Shown here one piece after another: positions 47,045-55,441 of a stretch of 64,000 bases of DNA; position 1 is the stretch's first letter, and every line of letters begins with the position of its first letter. The notes below the pieces were generated by a model. It ran no database searches, was not told the DNA's origin, and saw only the letters and a list, made by a program, of their open reading frames with translations. A program made the position numbers and the translations under genes. This stretch comes from Mesorhizobium sp. CA8 (lineage in GTDB: Bacteria; Pseudomonadota; Alphaproteobacteria; Rhizobiales; Rhizobiaceae), in NCBI RefSeq assembly GCF_020164955.1, contig NZ_JAIUHG010000011.1, positions 1 to 64,000 on the forward strand, written 5' to 3'.

Positions 47045-48298
47045 ATGACGAACGGGGTAGTGATTGTCGGTGCGGGCCATGCCGGCGTGCAGGCCGCCGC
47101 CAGCCTGCGCGAAGAGGGCTATGAAGGGCCGGTCATCCTGGTCGGCGACGAGCAGGAATTGCCCTATCACAAGCCGCCGCTATCCAAGACCTTCATCAAG
47201 GACGCCGGGGCCAAGCCGCAGCCCTTGCGCGGCGAAGCCTTCTACACTGGCAACAACATCGACTACCGGCCGGGCGTGCGCATCGACAGCATCGATGCCC
47301 GCGCGAGCCGGTTGAATGTCGCAGGCGGTGGAACGCTCGCCTTCGACCGGGTGATCCTGGCGACCGGCTCGCGGCCGCGCCTGCTCAAGCTCGACGGCGC
47401 CGGCCTTGCCGGCGTGGTCTCGCTGCGTTCGCTGGCCGATGCGCGCCTGATCCGCGAGCTCAGCGCACAAAGCGAGGACGTGGTCATTCTCGGCGGCGGC
47501 TTCATCGGCCTGGAGATCGCGGCAACGCTGAGGGCCGCCGGCCGCAACGTCACCGTGGTCGAGGCGGTCGACCGGCTGCTCGGCCGCGCCGTGGCGCCCA
47601 TCATCGCCGCGCATGTGCGCCAGCGCCTGGAAGTGATCGGCGTGCGCATCCTGACCGGCACCACCATTGCCCGCCTGGAGGGCGAAGGAGACCGCGTCTC
47701 AGCCGCGATCACGTCAGGCGGCGAGCGCCTGCCGGCGAAAATGGTGATCATCGGCATCGGCGTGGTGCCCAATGTCGAATTGGCTGAAGCCGCCGGCCTG
47801 GCCATCGGCAACGGCATTCGCGTCGACCAGCATATGCAAAGCTCTGTTCCCGAAATCCTCGCCGTCGGCGACGCGGCTTCCTACCGGCACTGGTTCACCG
47901 GCGGCGACGTGCGGCTGGAATCGGTGCAGAACGCCACCGACCAGGCCAGGCTTGCCGCACGCACCGTCCTCGGCCATGCGGAGCCCTTCTCGGCCGTGCC
48001 GTGGTTCTGGTCGGATATCGGCGACATGAAGCTGCAGATGGTGGGCCTGACCCAAGGCGGCGATCACCATGTCGTACTGGGCGATCTCGCCGAGAACAAG
48101 TTCTCGATCTACCACTATGCGGGCGACCGGCTGCTCGGCATCGAATCCGTCAACCGCCCGGCCGACCATATGCTTGGCCGCAAGATGCTCGGCGCCGGCT
48201 TCTCGCCGACCCCGCAGACGGTGGCAGGCGGGCCGGATGCGCTGAAGGCCGCGCTTGCGGCCTTCAGTCAGGACGAACCGGCGAGGGCGACGGGCTAG
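47045..48298 (+). CDS. FAD-dependent ferredoxin-reductase-like oxidoreductase
   Basis: This 417-residue flavoprotein has an N-terminal FAD site (VVIVGAGHAGVQAAASLREEG), an NAD site (VVILGGGFIGLEIAATLRAAG near residue 145), the late FAD motif ILAVGDAA, and a C-terminal reductase domain. It resembles ferredoxin/rubredoxin reductases such as rhodocoxin reductase. The ATG at 47045 is used; the frame is open from 46958. It is divergent from the iron cluster across an Irr box, so it may reduce Bfd or another ferredoxin, though many relatives serve P450s. Confidence 0.87.
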   Translation: MTNGVVIVGAGHAGVQAAASLREEGYEGPVILVGDEQELPYHKPPLSKTFIKDAGAKPQPLRGEAFYTGNNIDYRPGVRIDSIDARASRLNVAGGGTLAFDRVILATGSRPRLLKLDGAGLAGVVSLRSLADARLIRELSAQSEDVVILGGGFIGLEIAATLRAAGRNVTVVEAVDRLLGRAVAPIIAAHVRQRLEVIGVRILTGTTIARLEGEGDRVSAAITSGGERLPAKMVIIGIGVVPNVELAEAAGLAIGNGIRVDQHMQSSVPEILAVGDAASYRHWFTGGDVRLESVQNATDQARLAARTVLGHAEPFSAVPWFWSDIGDMKLQMVGLTQGGDHHVVLGDLAENKFSIYHYAGDRLLGIESVNRPADHMLGRKMLGAGFSPTPQTVAGGPDALKAALAAFSQDEPARATG

Positions 48299-48308
48299 GA
48301 CGCGCCCT

Positions 48309-49586
48309 TCAGGCCGCCCGCGCCTCGCGGATCGAGGTCTCCAGAATATCCATCGCCTCGGTCATGACGCCGTCCTGGATGGTGATCGGCGACAGGAAGC
48401 GGATGACGTTGCCGTAGACACCGCAGGTGAGCAGGATGAGGCCCTTGTCCAGCGCCTTCAGCCTGACCGTGTTGGCGAACTCGGCCGAGGGCAGCCCCTT
48501 CTTCACGTCGTTGAACTCGACGGCGTTCATGAAGCCCGGGCCGCGGATGTCGACGATCTCCGGTACGTCCTCGCGGATCGATACCAGCCGCTGCTTCAGC
48601 CGCGCGCCCAGCGCATTGGCGCGGTCGCAGAGCTTTTCCTCCTCGATGACGTCGAGCACGGCGTGCGCGGCGGCAACGCCGATCGGGCTGCCGCCATAGG
48701 TGCCGCCGAGCCCGCCGGGGCCGGGCGCGTCCATGATCTCGGCGCGGCCGGTGACGGCCGACAGCGGGAAGCCGCCGGCGAGGCTCTTGGCCATGGTGGT
48801 GAGATCGGGCGCTACGTCATGATGATCCATGGCGAACATCTTCCCGGTGCGGGCAAAGCCGGTCTGCACCTCGTCGGCGACGAGCAGGATGCCGTGCTGG
48901 TCGCAGATCTTGCGAAGCGCTGCCATGAAATCGCGCGGCGCTTCGTAGAAACCCCCCTCGCCCTGAACCGGCTCGACGATGATGGCGGCAACGCGGCCCG
49001 GATCGACGTCGGCCTTGAACAGCTTGTCGAGCGCGGCAAGCGAATCGGCGACCGACACGCCATGCAGCGCGACCGGGAACGGCGCGTGGAAGACATCGCC
49101 CGGCATGGCGCCGAAGCCAACCTTGTAAGGCACGACCTTGCCGGTCAGCGCCATGCCCATGAAGGTGCGGCCATGGAAGCCGCCCGAAAAGGCGATGACC
49201 GCCTGACGGCCGGTGGCGTTGCGGGCGATCTTGATGGCGTTCTCGACCGCCTCGGCGCCGGTGGTGACGAACACGGTCTTCTTATCGAACTTGCCGGGCA
49301 GCATGCCGTTGAGGCGCTCGGCGAGATGCACGTAGCTCTCATAGGGTACGACCTGATGGCAGGTGTGGGTGAAGCGGTCGAGCTGCTGCTTGACGGCCTC
49401 GATCACCTTCGGATGGCGATGGCCGGTGTTGACGACGGCGATGCCGGACGAGAAGTCGATGTAGCGGCGGCCTTCGACATCCCAGATTTCCGAATTCTCG
49501 GCGCGATCGGCGTAAATCTGCGTCGTCATGCCGACGCCGCGCGAGATCGACTGGTTCTTGCGTTCGGAAATGGCTGAATTCTTCAT
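48309..49586 (-). CDS. gabT: 4-aminobutyrate aminotransferase (class III, PLP)
   Basis: This 425-residue enzyme fits GabT: RGVGMTTQIYADRAENSEIW and VDVEGRRYIDFSSGIAV-like N-terminal segments, TGAEAVENAIKIAR, the substrate region VEPVQGEGGFYEAP, and the PLP lysine in LTTMAKSLAGGFPLSAV. It would move the amino group of GABA to 2-oxoglutarate. The start is the ATG at 49586. It lies downstream of the ABC genes on the same strand, which hints at uptake of an amine or peptide substrate, but GABA is not shown. Confidence 0.88.
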   Translation of the reverse strand: MKNSAISERKNQSISRGVGMTTQIYADRAENSEIWDVEGRRYIDFSSGIAVVNTGHRHPKVIEAVKQQLDRFTHTCHQVVPYESYVHLAERLNGMLPGKFDKKTVFVTTGAEAVENAIKIARNATGRQAVIAFSGGFHGRTFMGMALTGKVVPYKVGFGAMPGDVFHAPFPVALHGVSVADSLAALDKLFKADVDPGRVAAIIVEPVQGEGGFYEAPRDFMAALRKICDQHGILLVADEVQTGFARTGKMFAMDHHDVAPDLTTMAKSLAGGFPLSAVTGRAEIMDAPGPGGLGGTYGGSPIGVAAAHAVLDVIEEEKLCDRANALGARLKQRLVSIREDVPEIVDIRGPGFMNAVEFNDVKKGLPSAEFANTVRLKALDKGLILLTCGVYGNVIRFLSPITIQDGVMTEAMDILETSIREARAA

Positions 49587-49683
49587 ATCGTCCCTCATCG
49601 GGCATCCCTGTTCGGGATCGCGCCCGTTCCGTTGATCGAAATCCTTCTGACCTTATTTCACGTTTTCCTCAAGTTGGCACGTT

Positions 49684-49701
49684 GGCCCAGTCGATTGGGC
49701 C
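49684..49701. other. Small perfect hairpin between ABC ATPase and gabT genes
   Basis: GGCCCA and TGGGCC are separated by 6 nt in the 166-bp gap. No T-run follows on the minus strand. It might attenuate read-through from the transporter genes into gabT. Confidence 0.3.
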
Positions 49702-49752
49702 TGGCGGCGAGCGAGGTCCTCCTCAGTCGGCGTGCACCGTTCGGGCGGAATA

Positions 49753-50499
49753 TTACGCCCTCACAAATCCCTCGCTCGCCCTCAGCAGGTTGCGCGTATA
49801 ATCCTCGCTCACCCGATGCCCGATCAGCTGGCTCGCGGTCAGCGTCTCCACCGCCTCGCCGTTCTGCATCACCATCAGCCGCTCGCACATATGGGTGATG
49901 ATGGCGAGGTCGTGGCTGACCATCAGGAAGGTGAGCTTGCGGCGCCGCCGCACCTCCTCGAGTAGGTTCAGCACCTCCGCCTGCACCGAGGCGTCGAGCG
50001 CCGAGGTCGGCTCGTCGAGCAGCAGGATCGAAGGTTCCAGGATCAGCGCACGAGCGATCGCCACGCGCTGGCGCTGGCCGCCGGAGAGCTGGTGCGCGTA
50101 ACGGAAGCGGAAGCCCTTGCCAAGCCCAACCTCGTCCAGCGCGCGCTCGATGCGCTTCTCGCCGTCGGCGATGCCGTGGATGGCCAATGGCTCCTGCAGC
50201 AGGCGGTCGACCGTCTGTCGCGGATGCAGCGAGCCGTAAGGATCCTGAAAGACCATCTGCACCTCGCGATAGAACGCCTTGTCGCGGGTTTTGCCGAGCG
50301 TCTTGCCGTTGACGGTAATGGTGCCTGCGGAAACCGGCGCGAGGCCGGTGATGGCTCTCAGCAGCGTCGACTTGCCGGAACCGCTTTCGCCGACGAGGCC
50401 GTAGGATTCGCCTTCCCTGACCTCGAGGCTGACGCCCTTCAGCGCGCGAAAACGGTCGAAGACCACTTCCAGCCCTTCGACAGTGATGGAAGCCGTCAT
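49753..50499 (-). CDS. Peptide/amine ABC transporter ATP-binding protein (DppF type)
   Basis: This 248-residue ABC ATPase has Walker A GESGSGKSTLLRA near residue 40, signature LSGGQRQRVAIARAL and Walker B ILLLDEPTSALD. It is the second of two ATPases in the operon, as in Dpp/Opp systems. The ATG at 50499 overlaps the stop of the other ATPase by 4 bp. Substrate is unknown. The family's usual C-terminal peptide-transport extension is reduced. Confidence 0.9.
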   Translation of the reverse strand: MTASITVEGLEVVFDRFRALKGVSLEVREGESYGLVGESGSGKSTLLRAITGLAPVSAGTITVNGKTLGKTRDKAFYREVQMVFQDPYGSLHPRQTVDRLLQEPLAIHGIADGEKRIERALDEVGLGKGFRFRYAHQLSGGQRQRVAIARALILEPSILLLDEPTSALDASVQAEVLNLLEEVRRRRKLTFLMVSHDLAIITHMCERLMVMQNGEAVETLTASQLIGHRVSEDYTRNLLRASEGFVRA

Positions 50500-51332
50500 G
50501 CCGCCCACTCCGGCTTGCGGTCGAGGACCGGCAGCGGATGGCGCTCGAAGCCGATCCTCGGCATGCAATTGAGCAGGCCGCGCGTGTAAGGGTGCTGAGC
50601 GTCGCGCAGCTCCGAAGCCTTGATCTGCTCGACGACCTTGCCGGCATACATGACGACGACGCGGTCGCAGAAGGACGAAACCAGGCGCAGATCGTGCGAG
50701 ATGAAGATCAGCCCCATGCCGCGCTCGGCGACGAGCTTGTCGAGGATCTTGAGCACGTCGAGCTGCACGGTGACGTCGAGTGCCGAGGTCGGTTCGTCGG
50801 CGATCATCAGCTCCGGCCCGGTGACCAGCATCATGGCAATCATGGCGCGCTGGCCCATGCCGCCCGAGACCTCGTGCGGGTAAAGGTCGAAGACGCGGGC
50901 CGGATCGCGGATCTGCACCGCCTGCAGCATGGCTAAAGCGCGCTCGCGCGCCTCGGCCTTGGAGACTTTTTCGTGCGTGCGCAGCGTCTCGACAATCTGG
51001 CGGCCGATGGTCATCACCGGGTCGAGCGAATATTTCGGATCCTGCAGGATCATGGCGATGCGGCTTCCCCGCAGCGCCCGGCGTTCACGCGGCGACATGG
51101 AGAGCAAGTCCATACCGTCGAAGGCGAGCTTCTTCGCCGACACCTCGGCCTGCGGCGGGGTGACGCCCATGATGGCGCGGCCAGTCTGCGATTTGCCGGA
51201 GCCGCTCTCGCCGACAATGCCGAGACGCTCGCGTCTGAGCGAGAAGGAGACGCCGCGCACGGCCTGAACGAGGCCGGTACGGGTCGGGAAGGTGACGCGC
51301 AGATCGTCGACTTCGAGGAGGGTGTCGCTCAT
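50496..51332 (-). CDS. Peptide/amine ABC transporter ATP-binding protein (DppD type)
   Basis: This 278-residue ABC ATPase has Walker A GESGSGKSQTGRA near residue 40, a signature in VSGGMGQRAMIAMML (Gln in place of the usual Gln-Gln pattern but clearly LSGGxxQR-like), and Walker B LMIADEPTSALD. A C-terminal oligopeptide-transporter extension with HPYTRGLLNCMP follows. The ATG at 51332 lies 10 bp after the permease stop. It works with the second ATPase as a heterodimer. Confidence 0.9.
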   Translation of the reverse strand: MSDTLLEVDDLRVTFPTRTGLVQAVRGVSFSLRRERLGIVGESGSGKSQTGRAIMGVTPPQAEVSAKKLAFDGMDLLSMSPRERRALRGSRIAMILQDPKYSLDPVMTIGRQIVETLRTHEKVSKAEARERALAMLQAVQIRDPARVFDLYPHEVSGGMGQRAMIAMMLVTGPELMIADEPTSALDVTVQLDVLKILDKLVAERGMGLIFISHDLRLVSSFCDRVVVMYAGKVVEQIKASELRDAQHPYTRGLLNCMPRIGFERHPLPVLDRKPEWAA

Positions 51333-51342
51333 TGATCGCCAC

Positions 51343-52263
51343 TCATTGGTCGCCGCTCCGGGGGTCGAGTGCGTCGCGCAGGCCGTCGCCGAGCAGGTTA
51401 AAGCCGAGGCTGACGATGAGGATGGCCGCACCTGGCGCTGCGGCAACCCACCATTGGTCGAGGATGAAGCGGCGGCCGGACGCGATCATCGCGCCCCATT
51501 CGGGCAGCGGCGGCTGCGCGCCGAGACCGAGGAAGCCAAGGCCGGCGGCGGTCAGGATGATGCCCGCCATATCGAGCGTGACGCGGATGATCAGCGAGGA
51601 GATGCAGAGCGGCATGATGTGGCGCAGCACGATGCGAAAGGGCGAGGCGCCCATCAATTGCACCGCCTTGATATAGTCGGAGTTGCGCACCGTCAGCGTT
51701 TCGGCGCGAGCAATGCGCGCGTAAGGCGGCCAGGAGGTGATGGCGATCGCCAGCACGGCGTTCTCGATGCCGGGTCCGAGCGCCGCGACGAAAGCCAGCG
51801 CCAGCACCAGCTTCGGAAAGGCGAGGAAGATATCGGTGATGCGCATCAGGATCGTGTCGGTCCAGCCGCCGGCATAACCGGCGATCGTGCCGACCAGCAG
51901 GCCGATGGGCGCGGCGATGATGGCGACGAGGATCACCACATAAAGCGTCCAGCGCGCGCCGTAGACGACGCGCGAATAGATGTCGCGGCCGAGGTCGTCG
52001 GTGCCGAACCAGTGCGCGGCGCCGGGCGGCAGCAGGCGGGCGTTCTTGAGATCACCAACGGTCGGCGAATAAGGCGCCAGCACGTCGGCAAACGCGGCGA
52101 CCACCAGCAGCGCGACAATAATCAGCATGCCGACCAGCGCCAGCCGGTTGGCGGAGAAGCGGCGCCAGGCGACATAGGCGCGGCCGAGCCTTGCCTGCAG
52201 GCGCGAGGCCGGCCGGTCACTGAGCAACCATTCGCGACGGGAGAGGACAACGGAGGCGGTCAT
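51343..52263 (-). CDS. Peptide ABC transporter permease (DppC type)
   Basis: This 306-residue membrane protein has an N-terminal cytosolic region, a first helix (LVGMLIIVALLVVAAFADVLAP) and at least five further helices. The EAA coupling loop is in DYIKAVQLMGASPFRIVLRHIMP. The start is the ATG at 52263. A 196-bp gap with a large palindrome separates it from the DppB-type permease upstream, which is unusual within such operons. Confidence 0.9.
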   Translation of the reverse strand: MTASVVLSRREWLLSDRPASRLQARLGRAYVAWRRFSANRLALVGMLIIVALLVVAAFADVLAPYSPTVGDLKNARLLPPGAAHWFGTDDLGRDIYSRVVYGARWTLYVVILVAIIAAPIGLLVGTIAGYAGGWTDTILMRITDIFLAFPKLVLALAFVAALGPGIENAVLAIAITSWPPYARIARAETLTVRNSDYIKAVQLMGASPFRIVLRHIMPLCISSLIIRVTLDMAGIILTAAGLGFLGLGAQPPLPEWGAMIASGRRFILDQWWVAAAPGAAILIVSLGFNLLGDGLRDALDPRSGDQ

Positions 52264-52286
52264 GAGGGTGACTCGTGAAGCTGTCG

Positions 52287-52420
52287 ATCCCCACTCCGGT
52301 CTGCTTCGCAGACCACCTCTTCCCCGTTCGACGGTGGAGAGGAAAGGCGCCATGCGTGCGGCCAGCCGTTCCTCTCCCCCGGGCACGAGGAGAGGTGGCC
52401 CGAACGACCGGAGTGGGGAT
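52287..52420. repeat. 134-bp palindromic intergenic element inside the ABC operon
   Basis: Perfect 15-bp arms ATCCCCACTCCGGTC (52287-52301) and GACCGGAGTGGGGAT (52406-52420) enclose a second inverted pair, ACCTCTTCCCC-like and GGAGAGGT. It sits between the two permease genes, so its RNA would form a strong hairpin within the transcript. I recognise the type as a recurrent rhizobial element but cannot count copies here. Confidence 0.65.
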
Positions 52421-52459
52421 GGTTGGCCGCTGCCAAGCCTAGAAGTGCGACACCTCCGC

Positions 52460-53527
52460 TCATCCGGTCTTCGTCCTTGGATCGAGCAGCCGGTAGAGCA
52501 GATCGGAGAAAAGATTAATGGCGATGAAGACCGAGCCGATGGCAATGGTGCCGCCGAGCACGGCGTTCATGTCGGCATTCTGCAGCGAATTGGTGATGTA
52601 GAGGCCGATGCCCGGCCAGGAAAAGACGGTCTCGGTCAGCACCGAGCCTTCGAGCAGGTTGGCGTATGAAAGCGCGATCACCGTCACCATCGGCACGGCG
52701 GCGTTGCGCAGCGCGTGACCCCAGATGATGCGACGCTCCGACAGGCCCTTGGCGCGCGCCGCGACGATGTATTCCTGCGCCAGCTCGTTCAGCATGAACG
52801 AGCGGATCATGCGGCTGATATAGGCGAGCGACAGATAGCCAAGCAGCGCGGCCGGCAGGACAATGTGGCGCCAGGCATCGTAGAAGACATCCCACTGCCC
52901 CTGGATCGCAGCATCGAGCAGGTAGAAGCCGGTGATCGGCGTGAAGGTGTATTCGTAGACGACATCGAGCCGCGCCGGGAAGGCGATCCATTGCAGCTTG
53001 GCGTAGAACAGCACCAGCCCGAGCAGCCCCAGCCAGAAGATCGGCACGGAATAGCCGATGAGACCGACGATGCGGGCGACCTGATCGATCAGGCTGCCGC
53101 GCTTGACGGCGGCCAACACGCCGAGCGGCACGCCGATTACTGCGCCGATGATCGTGCCCAGCGTCGCCAGTTCGATGGTCGCCGGGAAAACGCGGCGGAT
53201 ATCGGACATCACCGGATTGGTGGTCAGCACCGACGTGCCGAAGTCGCCCCTCAGCGCAGCTTTGACATAGAGGTAGAACTGCTCGATCCAGGGCAGATCG
53301 AGGCCCATCTCCCGGCGCGTGCGCTCGACTACGGCGGTGGGCGCGCGATCGCCGAGAACGGCCAGCACCGGATCGATCGGGATGACCCGGCCGATAAAGA
53401 AGGTCACCGCGAGCAGACCGAGATAGGTCGTGACCGCGATGACCAGAAAGCGGCCGAGCGACGATAGGATGGCGACGGCGCGGGCGCTGCCGCGCCCGGC
53501 CGCCGCCTGGTTTTCAGCTACGCTCAC
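52460..53527 (-). CDS. Peptide ABC transporter permease (DppB type)
   Basis: This 355-residue permease has six predicted helices starting near residue 24 (LGRFLVIAVTTYLGLLAVTFFI). It contains the DppB-family segments DPVLAVLGDRAPTAVVER and EYIVAARAKGLSERRIIWGH (EAA loop). It begins 15 bp after the substrate-binding protein stop. It forms the channel with the DppC-type permease. Confidence 0.91.
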   Translation of the reverse strand: MSVAENQAAAGRGSARAVAILSSLGRFLVIAVTTYLGLLAVTFFIGRVIPIDPVLAVLGDRAPTAVVERTRREMGLDLPWIEQFYLYVKAALRGDFGTSVLTTNPVMSDIRRVFPATIELATLGTIIGAVIGVPLGVLAAVKRGSLIDQVARIVGLIGYSVPIFWLGLLGLVLFYAKLQWIAFPARLDVVYEYTFTPITGFYLLDAAIQGQWDVFYDAWRHIVLPAALLGYLSLAYISRMIRSFMLNELAQEYIVAARAKGLSERRIIWGHALRNAAVPMVTVIALSYANLLEGSVLTETVFSWPGIGLYITNSLQNADMNAVLGGTIAIGSVFIAINLFSDLLYRLLDPRTKTG

Positions 53528-53542
53528 GCGTGGCGCCCGGGG

Positions 53543-55177
53543 TTACTGCTTCGAGACCGCCCAGACGAAATTGGTATCGAAGCTCGGGCCGAGCTTGAAG
53601 CCCTGGAGGTTCTTGCGCAGCCCCGCCACTTCCAGCTGCTGGTGGATGATGACGAAGGGGCTGGTGTCCATGATCTTCTGCTGCAGGTCCTTGTACATAT
53701 CGGCGCGCTTAGCCGCATCCTTCTCCAGCAATGCCGCCTCGGTTTCCTTGGTCAGGTCCGGAATGTCCCAGGCATTGCGCCAGGCCAGCGTCTTGATCTT
53801 GGCGTTGTCGGAATTGTCCGGGTTGGAGGCAAAAGTCTGGGCGTTGGAGTTCGGATCGAAATAGTCCTGACCCCAGTTGCCGATATAGATGTCGTGGTTC
53901 CGGGCACGGTATTTGGTCAGCGTCTGCTTACCATCGCCCGGAATGATCTCCAGCTTGATGCCGGCCTGGCCGAGCGTCTGCTGGATCGATTCCGCCATGC
54001 CGGTGGTCGGCTGACCGGTGCGCACGTCCATCGTTACTTTGAAGCCATCGGGCACCCCGGCCTTGGCCAGAAGCTCCTTGGCCTTGGCGACGTCGAACTT
54101 GAAAGGATTGTCATCGATGGCGCCGAGGTCGCCCTTGGGCAGGAAAGACTGATGGATCTCGCCGATGCCCTTGAGGATGGTGGTGCTCAACGCGTCGTAA
54201 TCGACCAGATATTTGAACGCCTGCCGAACCTCGGGTTTGGCGAGCGTTGGGTTCTTCTGGTTGAGGCTGATGTAGTAGACCGTGCCCTTCGGCGCGCTGG
54301 TGGTGGTGAGATCGGCATTCTTGGCAATGGCGTCGAGATCGTTCGGCTCGAGATTGCGGGCAACATCGATATCGCCGGCTTCAAGCGCCAGGCGCTGTGC
54401 CGAGCTTTCCTTCATGTTGCGGTAGATGACGCGGGCGAGCTTGGCCTTCTCGCCATTGTAATTGTCGTTGCGCTCCAGCACGACGGCCTCGTTGGCGCGC
54501 CATTCGCGCAGCTTGTACGGTCCCGAGCCGGCATAGCCGGTCTTCAGCCAGGCATTGCCGAAATCGTTGTCCCATTTGTAGTCGGCGCTCGGCGCGACGG
54601 CGGCGACATGCTCCTTGACCAGCTTCGCATCGACGACCGAAGCAACGGTGGCCGACAGGCAGTTGAGCACGAAGCTCGGCGCATAGGCCTTGTCGACGAC
54701 GAACTGGAAGGTGGTGTCGTCGACGGCCTTGGCCTTTTCGGTAACGTTGTCGCCGGTGATACCGAATTGGTTGATGATGAAAGCCGGGCTCTTGTCGAGC
54801 TTGATGGCGCGTTCGACGGAATAGGCGACGTCCGCTGCGGTGATCGGATTGCCGGATGCGAATTTCATGCCGGGCTTCAGCTTGAAAGTGTAGGTCAGGC
54901 CGTCATCGGAAACGGTCCAGCTCTCGGCAAGGTCGCCCTTGACCTTCGAGGTGTCGCTGAGGTCGAGCCGGACCAGCAGATCATAGGTGTTGCCGGTGAC
55001 TTCGGCCGTCGACAGCTCGAACGCTTCGCCAGGGTCCATCGAGATGATGTCGTCGATGGCAAAGCCCTCGACCAGCGTGTCGGCGGGCGTGACCGCGAAG
55101 GCGGGCGCGACGAGCAGCGCGGACAGCGCGGCGCCCGCCAGCAAGGCGCGAGAGCGGAGAGCAAACTTTTCCAGCAT
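53543..55177 (-). CDS. ABC transporter substrate-binding protein, SBP_bac_5 family
   Basis: This 544-residue protein has a signal peptide (FALRSRALLAGAALSALLVAP, cleaved near FAVTPAD) and a family 5 solute-binding domain with TYTFKLKPGMKFASGNPITA and RQAFKYLVDYDALS. Family members bind peptides, nickel or other solutes. The start is the second of two ATGs; the first at 55180 adds one Met. It heads the transporter operon, so its promoter lies in 55178-55441. Substrate cannot be read from the sequence. Confidence 0.91.
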   Translation of the reverse strand: MLEKFALRSRALLAGAALSALLVAPAFAVTPADTLVEGFAIDDIISMDPGEAFELSTAEVTGNTYDLLVRLDLSDTSKVKGDLAESWTVSDDGLTYTFKLKPGMKFASGNPITAADVAYSVERAIKLDKSPAFIINQFGITGDNVTEKAKAVDDTTFQFVVDKAYAPSFVLNCLSATVASVVDAKLVKEHVAAVAPSADYKWDNDFGNAWLKTGYAGSGPYKLREWRANEAVVLERNDNYNGEKAKLARVIYRNMKESSAQRLALEAGDIDVARNLEPNDLDAIAKNADLTTTSAPKGTVYYISLNQKNPTLAKPEVRQAFKYLVDYDALSTTILKGIGEIHQSFLPKGDLGAIDDNPFKFDVAKAKELLAKAGVPDGFKVTMDVRTGQPTTGMAESIQQTLGQAGIKLEIIPGDGKQTLTKYRARNHDIYIGNWGQDYFDPNSNAQTFASNPDNSDNAKIKTLAWRNAWDIPDLTKETEAALLEKDAAKRADMYKDLQQKIMDTSPFVIIHQQLEVAGLRKNLQGFKLGPSFDTNFVWAVSKQ

Positions 55178-55441
55178 CATGGTGATCGTTCCCTGTTTTG
55201 TTTGACCTGAGTTCCCGGCTCAGGGCTGTATTATTCTTGCAAGCCGGCTGCGGCTTTGACCGCTTACCGTCGTGTTTTTTGTCCAGTTGGTCAACACCCT
55301 ATTCAGCGGTTTTCGAACCGGCAACGCGCATTTTGCGAGACACTGTATCGAACCAAACGGATCGCGATGAGTCGGCCCATGCGCCGGCTAATTGAACCGC
55401 CGATCCGCAAAAATCTACCAGGATCGGTCTCTAGGAGGCAG

